The notes below the pieces were generated by a model, which saw nothing but the letters and a program-made list of their open reading frames with translations, ran no database searches and was not told the DNA's origin. A DNA stretch of 64,000 nt from Curtobacterium sp. UNCCL20 (GTDB taxonomy: Bacteria > Actinomycetota > Actinomycetes > Actinomycetales > Microbacteriaceae), in assembly GCF_900101675.1 (NCBI RefSeq), contig NZ_FNKG01000001.1, positions 1,843,378-1,907,377 on the forward strand, read 5' to 3'. Shown here piece after piece: positions 52,660 through 60,588 of this stretch (within the stretch, counting starts at the first letter, position 1; each line of letters opens with the position of its first letter). The translations under genes were made by a program, and so were the position numbers.

Positions 52660-54332
52660 CGCGGGGTGCCGATGACGACCCGCGTGCGTCCGGGAGCACG
52701 CCCGGTGACGTGGACGTGGTCGCCGTCGGGTCGGTCCGTTCCGCCGAGGAACGCGTAGTCCTGGCCGGGGGCGTAGAACGCCGGCTGGCCGACACCGCTC
52801 CCGTTGCCGGGTCCGAAGGTCAGCTCGTCCGTTCCGGCACGGTGGACGCCGGTGCCCTCGGCGAGGACTCGTTCTCCGGTCGCGGCATCGGTGCGCACAC
52901 CGGAGAACGTACCCCCGGCTCGGAAGGTCAGCTGCAGCGACCACGGGACGTCGGCACCCTCGGTCGCGATGTCGAGCGTGACCGCGCCGGGCGTGATCGA
53001 CACCTCGACCGTCGTGGTGAGGGTCACCGCGTCGGTGGTCCGCTCGCCGAACGACATCGCGGCGGAGAAGCGCCCCTCGTCGCCGAGGTCGTACGCGCCG
53101 TCCGCTCGACGCGCCGCCGGCGGGAGGGGCTGGTGGTAGCCGGCCGAGACCGTCTCCGTGAGCCGCCACCGCCCGTCCCCGAGGTCGTCCATCGCCGTCG
53201 GACGGAACGGGCCGAGCCCGAAGAACTCGCGCGACAACCGCACGTCCGTGAGTGCGGCGCCGCCGGACACGACCCGCAGGAAGGTCGGGCTGTTCGCGAG
53301 CCCGGAGCGCACGTGCCCCTCGGTCGGCACGTCCGATCCCGCGAAGAGCACCACGCTCCGGTCCGGTTCGCGGACGTGCACCAGCCGTGCCTCGCGGAAG
53401 CGGGACGTCCCGGGGGCCAGGGGAGCACCGACCGGGAGCGGTCGGCCGAGCAGCGGGTCGGTCATCGCGCGGGCGGCGACCGCACCCGGCTGCCACATGT
53501 CGGCGACGGCCGCGCGGGCTGCGACGGCGGCGAGGTCCGCGCGGTCGTCGAGGACCGCCACGTGCCAGAGCAACGGCGCGAACGGGCCGATGCCGAACGG
53601 CTGCGACTGGTCCTGCCGGCGGGACTGCACGGTCTCGACGGTGTCATCGGGCAGCAGCAGCGCGAGGGTGGCGTCGAGCGACCGACGCACCGGGTCGAGC
53701 AGGTCCGGCCGGTCGAGCACCGACGCGAGCACGAGGAACGACGGACACGACACCGCGGCGGCGTAGTTCGGGCTGCGCTCGGACCACAGGCCGTCGGCAT
53801 CGATGTCGGGGCCCTCGGCCAGCCACTCGTCGATCCGCGCGACGAGCGACGGCGACGGGTGCAGTCGGTGGATCCGGGCCAGCGCGGCGGAGATCTCCCA
53901 CCGGTGGTTCGGCGTGTGCACGCCACCGGTGAGCAGAGCCGGGGTCGCGCGCCGGACGATCCGGTCGAGGTCGTCGGCCAGGGCTGTCGCCGCGGCCACG
54001 GACGCCCGGTACGGCGCGAGCAGCTCGAGGGCGTCGCACACGTCGTTCACCGTGAAGGCGGAGTCCGGTGGGGAGAGCACGTTGTCGCCGCCGACGAACG
54101 TGCCGCCGGGGGACTGCCGGGCCGCGAGGTGCCGGACCCGGCCGTGCGCGATCGTGAGGTCCGAGTCGTCGTGATCCGTGCCTCCAGGCCCGCTCCGGAC
54201 CCACGCGCCGACCAACGCGAGCGCGTCCGCCATCAGCTCGCGGTGCTGGAGCGCCGCCGGCTCGTCGTCGGCGAGCCGGATGCGGGCGACGTCCGCGTCG
54301 GCGGCCGGCGCGACCGCGTCGAGGAAGCCCAT
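52656..54332 (-). CDS. putative alpha-toroid carbohydrate-active protein (heparinase/lyase-like)
   Basis: A 558-residue protein with no signal peptide. The N-terminal 300 residues are helical hairpins as in (alpha/alpha) toroid lyases and hydrolases (VCDALELLAPYRASVAAATAL, TPNHRWEISAALARIHRL, DGLWSERSPNYAAAVSC); the C-terminal 230 residues are beta-rich, like the sandwich domain of heparinase II/III and related lyases. Asn-His-Arg-Trp-Glu and Tyr residues may be catalytic. The family assignment is tentative; cytosolic location implies action on imported oligosaccharide. Its ATG overlaps the stop of the permease gene by one base. Confidence 0.6.
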   Translation of the reverse strand: MGFLDAVAPAADADVARIRLADDEPAALQHRELMADALALVGAWVRSGPGGTDHDDSDLTIAHGRVRHLAARQSPGGTFVGGDNVLSPPDSAFTVNDVCDALELLAPYRASVAAATALADDLDRIVRRATPALLTGGVHTPNHRWEISAALARIHRLHPSPSLVARIDEWLAEGPDIDADGLWSERSPNYAAAVSCPSFLVLASVLDRPDLLDPVRRSLDATLALLLPDDTVETVQSRRQDQSQPFGIGPFAPLLWHVAVLDDRADLAAVAARAAVADMWQPGAVAARAMTDPLLGRPLPVGAPLAPGTSRFREARLVHVREPDRSVVLFAGSDVPTEGHVRSGLANSPTFLRVVSGGAALTDVRLSREFFGLGPFRPTAMDDLGDGRWRLTETVSAGYHQPLPPAARRADGAYDLGDEGRFSAAMSFGERTTDAVTLTTTVEVSITPGAVTLDIATEGADVPWSLQLTFRAGGTFSGVRTDAATGERVLAEGTGVHRAGTDELTFGPGNGSGVGQPAFYAPGQDYAFLGGTDRPDGDHVHVTGRAPGRTRVVIGTPR

Positions 54333-55285
54333 CAGTCCTTGAGACCCGCGTTGAGGTCCGCACCGTTCACGTACTTCTGGAAGACCAGGTACAGCAGGAG
54401 CAGCGGGACGATCGAGATCACCGATGCGCCGAGGAGGACCGTCCAGTTGACGTTCTCCGCTCCGACGATGCTCTGCAGCGCGATCTGGATCGTGAACTGG
54501 TGCGGGTCGTTCAGGACCAGCAGCGGCCAGATGTAGTCGTTCCACCGCCACTGGAACGAGAAGATCGCGAGCGTCAGCATGATCGGGCGGGAGATCGGCA
54601 GCATGATGCGCCAGAAGATCCCGAACTCGCTCGCACCGTCGATGCGGGCGGCCTCGACCAGGTCGTCCGGCACCGTGATGAAGAACTGGCGGAACATGAA
54701 GATGCCGGTCGCGGTGATGACCGACGGCACGATGATGCCGGCCAGGGAGTCGTACATGCCGAGGTCGCGGATCACGATGAAGGTCGGCGCGAGGATGACC
54801 TCGGTGGGGAGCATCGTCGTCGCGAGGATGCAGACGAAGAAGACCTTCAACCACTTGTTGTCGTACTTCGCGAGGGCGTACCCGGTGGCAGCGCTCGCCA
54901 GGACCGTCAGCACCGTCGTCACGAGGGCGACGATGATCGTGTTGCCGAAGTAGCGGGCGAAGTCGAAGCTCGACCAGGCCTCCACGAAGCCGCTCACCGA
55001 CCACTGCTTCGGCAGCAGCGTCAGCGGGTAGGAGAACAGTTCGCCGCCCGGCTTGAACGCGCTGAGGACGAACCAGAGCACCGGGAAGCCGAAACCGATG
55101 ATGAAGACCCAGAGGAGGGCGGTCGCCGCGATGGCCTTGGGGCGGGGCGGCCCCTGGTGGGTCTGCCGGCCGCGCGTGGTGCGTCGACCGCGTCCCCCTC
55201 GGGTGTCGGTCGGTGTGGCGCTCGTCGCCGCGGGACTTCCCGGGGTGCCCGGGTTCCCGGGGGTTGCAGGCAGGGTGGCGGTCAT
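54332..55285 (-). CDS. ABC sugar permease, MalG/UgpE type (CUT1)
   Basis: A 317-residue inner membrane permease with six predicted segments (ALLWVFIIGFGFPVLWFVLSA, IIVALVTTVLTVLASAATGYAL, VFFVCILATTMLPTEVILA, ITATGIFMFRQF, PIMLTLAIFSFQWRWNDYIW, VISIVPLLLLYLVF). The EAA loop, which contacts the ATPase, reads EAARIDGASEFGIFWRIMLP. The first 45 residues are Pro/Gly/Arg-rich and cytoplasmic. No ATPase gene is in the operon, so a shared MsiK-type ATPase is expected, as in other Actinobacteria. Confidence 0.93.
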   Translation of the reverse strand: MTATLPATPGNPGTPGSPAATSATPTDTRGGRGRRTTRGRQTHQGPPRPKAIAATALLWVFIIGFGFPVLWFVLSAFKPGGELFSYPLTLLPKQWSVSGFVEAWSSFDFARYFGNTIIVALVTTVLTVLASAATGYALAKYDNKWLKVFFVCILATTMLPTEVILAPTFIVIRDLGMYDSLAGIIVPSVITATGIFMFRQFFITVPDDLVEAARIDGASEFGIFWRIMLPISRPIMLTLAIFSFQWRWNDYIWPLLVLNDPHQFTIQIALQSIVGAENVNWTVLLGASVISIVPLLLLYLVFQKYVNGADLNAGLKD

Positions 55286-56256
55286 CGACGGGCCTCCGTC
55301 CGACGGTTCACGGCGAGCTGGATGAGAGCGATCGCCATGAGGATGAGCATGAGGACCATCGACGCCGCACTGGCGTAGCCGATGTGGGCGTTCTGGAAGC
55401 CGTTCGTGTAGATGTACTGCACGAGCAGGTTGTTGTCGGTACCCGGTCCGCCACCGTTGAGGGCCTGGATCGTGGCGAACTCCTTGAACGCGCCGAGCGA
55501 CGACAGCAGGATCACGATGAACGAGGTCGGGGCGATGCTCGGCAGGGTGATGTAGCGGAACTGGTGCCAGGTGCCGGCGCCGTCGAGCGACGCGGCCTCG
55601 TAGTACGACTGCGGCACGTTCCGGATCGCCGCGACGAACAGCAGCATGTTGAACGCGGCGCCCGCCCACGCGGTCGCGAACACGACCACGAGCAGCGACA
55701 GGTCGGCGTTCGACTGCCACGGCACCGCCTTGCCGCCGAACGACTCGATGACGAAGTTCGCCAGGCCGAAGTTCTCGCCGAACATCCACCGCCAGATCAC
55801 GCCGGTGACGATGGGGGAGATCAGCCACGGCACGAAGAACACGATGCGGGCGACGCTCCGGCCCTTCGCCGCGGGGCTCGTGAGCATGAGCGCCATCGAC
55901 AACGACAGGACGAAGCCGAGCGGCACCGCGACGATCGCGTAGAGGAACGTCCGGGCGAGTGCGGCGTAGAAGGTGCTGTCCGCGAAGAGTTCGGCGTAGT
56001 TCGCCAGCCCGATGAACTTCGGGTCGACGACGCCGTTGTAGTCGGTGAACGAGTAGCCGAGACCGATGACGGCCGGCCAGACGAAGAACACCACGAACAG
56101 GACGGCGTTCACGCTTACGAACAGGATCGGGGCGAGGACCGGGCGGCTGACGCCGGAGCGTCGACGCTTCGTGGTCCGCGGGGCGCCGGACCGGTCCGGC
56201 GGCACCGGGGTGGGCACGGCGGTCTGCACGTCGCCGGCTGCGGTGGGGATGCTCAC
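55282..56256 (-). CDS. ABC sugar permease, MalF/UgpA type (CUT1)
   Basis: A 324-residue permease with six segments (LFVSVNAVLFVVFFVWPAVI, LFADSTFYAALARTFLYAIV, AIVAVPLGFVLSLSMALML, IVFFVPWLISPIVTGVIWRW, LLVVVFATAWAGAAFNMLLF, MVLMLILMAIALIQLAV). The EAA loop is YEAASLDGAGTWHQFRYITLP. It overlaps the second permease by 4 nt. GTG 56256 follows GAGGA with short spacing. It is 168 nt downstream of the binding protein, the gap filled by a GC-rich repeat. Confidence 0.93.
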   Translation of the reverse strand: MSIPTAAGDVQTAVPTPVPPDRSGAPRTTKRRRSGVSRPVLAPILFVSVNAVLFVVFFVWPAVIGLGYSFTDYNGVVDPKFIGLANYAELFADSTFYAALARTFLYAIVAVPLGFVLSLSMALMLTSPAAKGRSVARIVFFVPWLISPIVTGVIWRWMFGENFGLANFVIESFGGKAVPWQSNADLSLLVVVFATAWAGAAFNMLLFVAAIRNVPQSYYEAASLDGAGTWHQFRYITLPSIAPTSFIVILLSSLGAFKEFATIQALNGGGPGTDNNLLVQYIYTNGFQNAHIGYASAASMVLMLILMAIALIQLAVNRRTEARR

Positions 56257-56293
56257 GGTGATCCTCTTCGTTCGTCGTGCGGTGGTCGAGGGG

Positions 56294-56390
56294 ACGGGCC
56301 CGGGCGGTGCCGGACGGGCCCGGACGGGCCCGGGCGGTGCCGGGCGGTGCCGGACGGACCCGGACCGTGCTGGGACCGGGCGGCGCGGTC
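56294..56390. repeat. GC-rich imperfect tandem repeats in the operon gap
   Basis: Units of GGGCGGTGCCGGACGGGCC and GGACGGGCCCG, at least four, between the binding-protein gene and the first permease. Such GC-rich hairpins between binding protein and permease genes often lower expression of the downstream part; that is an inference. Confidence 0.6.
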
Positions 56391-56424
56391 GGGTGCTGCC
56401 TCACCCGGCCGCGCCGCTGCCACG

Positions 56425-57705
56425 TCAGCCCACGTGGTCCTCGTAGTACTTCGTGATCGTCGCCAGGGTCTCCTTGGCCGACTGCTGCCCGTTGATGAGC
56501 TTGCCGACCTCGGCCGTCGTCGGGTCGGTGCCGAGCTCCTTGCCCTCGACTGCCCACTTCGCGCTCTCCTTGGCGTAGGAGCTCGAGATGGGGTCAGCCG
56601 CTGCGATCTCCTTCTGGTACAGCGCGAAGGAGTCCTTGGCCGCCTGGGAGGTGAACGGGTAGTCGATCGTCAGGCCGCTCTCGACGGGCAGGAAGCCGTT
56701 CGTCGTGACGAGCTTCGCGTAGTTCGTCGGGTCGTACATGTAGTCGATGAACTTCTTCGCCGCTGCACCGCGGGTGTCCGAGTTCTCGAAGCCGACGATG
56801 TTGCCGCCGTAGTTGATCTCGGTGGCGTGCGTCGGGTCCGCCGGGGTCGCGGCGCTGGCCCAGTCGAAGTCCGTGATGTTCGACGCGAAGTCGGAGGACT
56901 GCCACACGCCGGAGAAGTACGCCACGACCTGCCCGCTCTTGAACAGCGCGTTCGGGTCCTGCCCGCTGGTCCACACCGACTTCGGCATGATCGAGTCGTC
57001 GTTCATGTCGGCGAAGTCCTGCAGTGCGGCGGCGGTCTTCGCGTCGTCCGGGAACGAACCGTCCTTCTTCTGCTGCATGAAGTCGGTGCCCTTGGTGAAC
57101 ATGTACGCGCGGAGCCGCGACGGCGACGAGTCGAACACGAGGTCGTACTTCGCGCCGGTCTTCGCCTTCACCTGGTCGGCGGCCTTCAGGAACTCGTCCC
57201 AGGTCCACGCCTTCGCCGGGTCGGTCGGGTAGCTCACGCCGGCCTTGTCGAACAGCGACTTGTTGACGAACAGGCCGGCTGCGGTGACGTCGGAGGGGAT
57301 CGAGGTCACCTTGCCCTTGTCGTCCGCCGCGATGAGGTCCTCGTCGATCTTGTTGGCCTTGTCGTCCACGATCGACGAGAGGTCGACGGTCTTGCCGGTC
57401 CAGATCGGGTCGATCCCGGCGGCACGCACGACGTCCGGCAGCGAGTTGGCCTGGGCCGACTCGCGCAGTTTCGTCTGCAGGCCGTCGTAGGGCAGGTTCA
57501 CGATCTTCACCGCGACGCCGGTCTTCTTCTCGTACGCGGTGGCGAGGTCCTGGTAGCCCTTCTCCTGCGCCGTGGAGGTCGACAGCCAGAACGTCAGCTT
57601 GTCGACCTTGCCGCCGTCCCCCGAGCTGCCCGAAGCGCAGCCGGAGAGGAGGGCGAGGGCGGCGAGGCCGCCGGCGAGTGCGAGCACTCGTTTGGATGAC
57701 TTCAT
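56425..57705 (-). CDS. extracellular sugar-binding lipoprotein of the CUT1 importer
   Basis: A 426-residue lipoprotein: MKSSKRVLALAGGLAALALLSGC with lipobox LSGC (Cys23), then the solute-binding family 1 fold, DKLTFWLSTSTAQEKGY as first strand, YDGLQTKLRESAQANSLPDVV, NKSLFDKAGVSYP and GQVVAYFSGVWQSSDF. The protein delivers a carbohydrate to the two permeases. Trp and Tyr residues in the cleft are consistent with sugar stacking. The ligand is unknown. ATG 57705 is the start. It is preceded by a promoter whose -35 overlaps a LacI-type operator. Confidence 0.93.
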   Translation of the reverse strand: MKSSKRVLALAGGLAALALLSGCASGSSGDGGKVDKLTFWLSTSTAQEKGYQDLATAYEKKTGVAVKIVNLPYDGLQTKLRESAQANSLPDVVRAAGIDPIWTGKTVDLSSIVDDKANKIDEDLIAADDKGKVTSIPSDVTAAGLFVNKSLFDKAGVSYPTDPAKAWTWDEFLKAADQVKAKTGAKYDLVFDSSPSRLRAYMFTKGTDFMQQKKDGSFPDDAKTAAALQDFADMNDDSIMPKSVWTSGQDPNALFKSGQVVAYFSGVWQSSDFASNITDFDWASAATPADPTHATEINYGGNIVGFENSDTRGAAAKKFIDYMYDPTNYAKLVTTNGFLPVESGLTIDYPFTSQAAKDSFALYQKEIAAADPISSSYAKESAKWAVEGKELGTDPTTAEVGKLINGQQSAKETLATITKYYEDHVG

Positions 57706-57778
57706 CGTCACTGCTTTCGTTCGGGGCCACGGGCTGCGCCGTGGGTGAGCATTCGGGATGTCTCGGCCGAGGACACAA

Positions 57779-57807
57779 GGTCTACACGACGAGGGGCATC
57801 CTGGCAA
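57779..57807 (-). promoter_or_regulatory. promoter of the ABC importer operon
   Basis: On the minus strand TTGCCA (57807-57802), a 17-nt spacer and TAGACC (57784-57779). The -35 lies inside the LacI-type operator, so repressor binding would exclude RNA polymerase. Confidence 0.5.
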
Positions 57808-57816
57808 GCGCTTTCC
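57803..57816. promoter_or_regulatory. LacI-family operator 1
   Basis: GGCAAGCGCTTTCC, an imperfect palindrome centred on AAGC/GCTT, the classic half-site of LacI/CcpA-family repressors. The same 14 nt occur at 59258-59271. Confidence 0.85.
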
Positions 57817-57923
57817 TCGCAAATGTTCCGACAATGTGACGTGCGGTTCGCGACCCGGCACACGTGCGACCGAGGGCGCCGCACACGTGCGCCCGAGTGC
57901 GCCCAGCGCGGCGCGGAAATCGC

Positions 57924-57929
57924 TATCCT
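57924..57929 (+). promoter_or_regulatory. -10 box of the LacI-family gene
   Basis: TATCCT preceded by CGC, 42 nt upstream of ATG 57971. The ribosome-binding GGAGG at 57960-57964 belongs to a CTGGAGGCGCG half-site of the dispersed element. Confidence 0.5.
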
Positions 57930-57970
57930 CACCACAGACCGCGCATCGCGGATCGGACTGGAGGCGCGAC

Positions 57971-59011
57971 ATGCCGGAACGGGGCACGGTCACCCTGGCA
58001 GACGTGGCCGCGCTGGCGGGCGTGTCGCTCGCGACCGCCTCGCGGGCGCTCAACGGCAGCGCCCGGAAGGTCCGGCAGGAGTCCGTCGACCGCGTGCACG
58101 CCGCCGCGCTCGAGCTCCGGTACACCGCCAACGTGCAGGCACAGGCCGTCGCGCGGGGCACCACGACCACGCTCGCCCTCGTGGTCGGTGACATCGCCGA
58201 CCCCTACTTCGCCGCCATCGCCGCGGGGGCGATCAAGGCTGCCGACGAGGCCGGGCTCGTCGTCACGATCACCTCGACGGGCGGTGACGCCGGACGCGAG
58301 GCCGAGGTGCTCGCCGTCGTCGCCGGTCTCCGGCCGCGCGCCGTCGTCCTCGCGGTGAGTCGACGGCTCGGCAACGACGCGGACCTCGGAGCCTCGGTGA
58401 GCAGACTCGTCGCGGCCGGTGCCGGCGTCTCGGCGCTCGTCTCGGACCTCGACGGCGCTGTGGCCGGGGTGCCCGGCGTGCAACCGCTCGTGATCCGGAA
58501 CCTCAGCGGTGCCGCAGCGCTCGCCGGGGCACTTGCCGAGCTGGGACACGACTCCTTCGCCGTGCTCGCCGGCGACCCGGACCTCGTCACCGCCCACGCC
58601 CGGGTCGAGGGGTTCGTCGCCGGACTCGCCGCACACGGACTGCGCGTGCCGGACGAGTGCATCGTCACGTCGGAGTTCTCGCGGGACGGCGGCCACCAGG
58701 CGATGACGACGCTGCTCGACCGCGCTGCCAGCGGTGCCGCGAGTCTGCCGCGCTGCGTGTTCGCGGTCACCGACCTGATGGCCGTGGGGGCCCTCGCGGC
58801 CATCCGGGAGCGCGGACTCGTCCCCGGGGTCGACGTCGGGGTCGCCGGGTTCGACGACGTGCGCATGCTGGCGGACGTCGTGCCGGCGATCAGCACGGTG
58901 CGGTTGCCCCTCGAGGAGATCGGTGCCCGGGCTGTCCGCCGAGCGCTCGGGGTCGAGGCCGACGGTGCCGTCGACGGCGAGGTCGTCCTCCGCGCGAGCA
59001 CCGCCCGGTAG
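57971..59011 (+). CDS. LacI-family transcriptional regulator of the carbohydrate locus
   Basis: A 346-residue repressor. The LacI helix-turn-helix is VTLADVAALAGVSLATASRALNGS (residues 7-30, read as TLADVAALAGVS and LATASRALNG), followed by the hinge helix and a periplasmic-binding-like sensor (LALVVGDIADPYFAAIAAG, VGVAGFDDVRMLADVVPAIS). It should respond to an imported sugar or its product. Two identical operators flank it, one before the ABC operon on the minus strand and one before the oxidoreductase operon on the plus strand, so it probably governs both. ATG 57971 follows GGAGG. Confidence 0.92.
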   Translation: MPERGTVTLADVAALAGVSLATASRALNGSARKVRQESVDRVHAAALELRYTANVQAQAVARGTTTTLALVVGDIADPYFAAIAAGAIKAADEAGLVVTITSTGGDAGREAEVLAVVAGLRPRAVVLAVSRRLGNDADLGASVSRLVAAGAGVSALVSDLDGAVAGVPGVQPLVIRNLSGAAALAGALAELGHDSFAVLAGDPDLVTAHARVEGFVAGLAAHGLRVPDECIVTSEFSRDGGHQAMTTLLDRAASGAASLPRCVFAVTDLMAVGALAAIRERGLVPGVDVGVAGFDDVRMLADVVPAISTVRLPLEEIGARAVRRALGVEADGAVDGEVVLRASTAR

Positions 59012-59045
59012 TCGCCCGCGCTGCCGTCTGCAGTCGCTCCCTGCG

Positions 59046-59108
59046 CGCCGAGATCGCACTATGTGGCACTCCCGACGGCGTCGAGAGGCACTTTGTGCGA
59101 TCTCGGCG
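59046..59108. repeat. 63-nt inverted repeat, GAGATCGCA family
   Basis: CGCCGAGATCGCAC (59046-59059) pairs perfectly with its complement at 59095-59108, with further imperfect pairing inward. The core GAGATCGCACT is shared with the element at 48318. It lies in the 302-nt gap 59012-59313, which holds nothing else but the operator. Confidence 0.8.
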
Positions 59109-59257
59109 GACGTGAGCGGCGAGTCGTGGGACCTCGGCGGACGAGGGGCGAGCGGGAGCGACGACCGGGCGGCGCGGGCCGCCGACCGAGCGGCGCGCGA
59201 ACGACGGCGGACCGGCTGGGGTGGGTGCGGTGTGGGCGGCTCCTGGTGTACGGTTCC

Positions 59258-59271
59258 GGCAAGCGCTTTCC
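59258..59271. promoter_or_regulatory. LacI-family operator 2
   Basis: GGCAAGCGCTTTCC, identical to operator 1, 43 nt before the TTG start of the oxidoreductase gene. TACGGT at 59249-59254 may be the -10 it covers. Confidence 0.85.
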
Positions 59272-59313
59272 AGCACATCGGAGAGCGGGCCACAGCGAGC
59301 AAGGGAGCACGCG

Positions 59314-60588
59314 TTGACCACGCGAACCATCGGCATCATCATGAACGGCGTCACCGGACGCATGGGCTACCGGCAGCACCTCGTCCGGTCGATCCTCGCG
59401 ATCCGGGACGACGGTGGGCTCCTGCTCCCGGACGGCAGTCGCGTCCAGCTCGAACCGCTCCTCGTCGGCCGGAACGCCGCGAAGCTCGAGGAGATCGCGG
59501 CACGCCACGGCCTCGAGCACTGGACGACCGACCTCGACGCCGCTCTCGCCGACCCGCGCTGGGACGTGTTCGCCGACTTCGCGGTCACGAGCGCACGCGC
59601 CGACGCCCTCCGGAAGGCCATCGCCGCCGGGAAGGCCGTCTACACCGAGAAGCCGACGGCCGAGACCTCGGCCGAGGCGCTCGAACTCGCCCGCCTCGCC
59701 CAGGAGGCCGGCGTCCCGAACGGCGTCGTCCACGACAAGCTCTACCTCCCCGGCCTCCGGAAGCTCCGTCGTCTGGTCGACTCCGGCTTCTTCGGGAAGG
59801 TCCTCAGTGTCCGCGGCGAATTCGGCTACTGGGTGTTCGAGGGGGACTGGCAGAGCGCCCAGCGCCCGAGCTGGAACTACCGCAAGCAGGACGGCGGCGG
59901 CATCGTCGTCGACATGTTCCCGCACTGGAACTACGTGCTCGAGCAGCTCTTCGGCCGGGTGGAGTCCGTGTACGCCCGGGCCGTCACCCACATCGAGGAA
60001 CGCACCGACGAGCAGGGCGTGCCCTACCCGGCCACCGCCGACGACGCCGCGTACGGAGTGTTCGACCTGGCGGGCGGCGTCACGGCGCAGATCAACTCGA
60101 GCTGGGCGGTGCGGGTCGACCGCGACGAGCTCGTCGAGTTCCAGGTCGACGGCACGGACGGCAGCGCCGTCGCCGGTCTGTTCGGCTGCCGCATCCAACC
60201 GCGGACGGCCACGCCGAAGCCGGTCTGGAACCCGGACCTCCGGGACGAGCGGGACTACCGCGGGCAGTGGCTCGAGGTGCCCGACAACGAGGAGTTCGGC
60301 AACGGCTTCCGCGCGCAGTGGGAGGATTTCCTCCGCGACCTCGTCGCCGGCCGCCCGCACCCGTACGACCTGCTGTCCGGCGCCCGCGGCGTCGCCCTCG
60401 CGGAGGCCGGCCTGCGGTCCAGCGCCGAGGGTCGACGTGTGGACCTGCCCGAGCTGACGCTGCCCACCAGAGCCGACCCGCGCCTCCAGGCCGCCGCTCC
60501 GCGCCCCCAGGCCGCCGCTCCGCGCACCGGACCGGCGGACGTGCCCGAGGTCGCCCAGCACTCCGAGACCGTCGGGGCCGTGTCGTGA
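59314..60588 (+). CDS. GFO/IDH/MocA-family sugar oxidoreductase
   Basis: A 424-residue NAD(P)-dependent dehydrogenase. Start TTG 59314 is chosen because AAGGGAG lies 6 nt upstream and the product opens with the dinucleotide-binding strand RTIGIIMNGVTGRMGYRQHL. The catalytic EKPTAETSAEALELA and HDKLYLPGLRKL (in place of the usual EKP/KxH region) follow. The C-terminal end carries translated copies of the dispersed element (DPRLQAAAPRPQAAAP), an in-frame insertion. Family members oxidise a sugar hydroxyl, often at C3. It heads a three-gene operon under the second operator. Confidence 0.9.
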   Translation: MTTRTIGIIMNGVTGRMGYRQHLVRSILAIRDDGGLLLPDGSRVQLEPLLVGRNAAKLEEIAARHGLEHWTTDLDAALADPRWDVFADFAVTSARADALRKAIAAGKAVYTEKPTAETSAEALELARLAQEAGVPNGVVHDKLYLPGLRKLRRLVDSGFFGKVLSVRGEFGYWVFEGDWQSAQRPSWNYRKQDGGGIVVDMFPHWNYVLEQLFGRVESVYARAVTHIEERTDEQGVPYPATADDAAYGVFDLAGGVTAQINSSWAVRVDRDELVEFQVDGTDGSAVAGLFGCRIQPRTATPKPVWNPDLRDERDYRGQWLEVPDNEEFGNGFRAQWEDFLRDLVAGRPHPYDLLSGARGVALAEAGLRSSAEGRRVDLPELTLPTRADPRLQAAAPRPQAAAPRTGPADVPEVAQHSETVGAVS

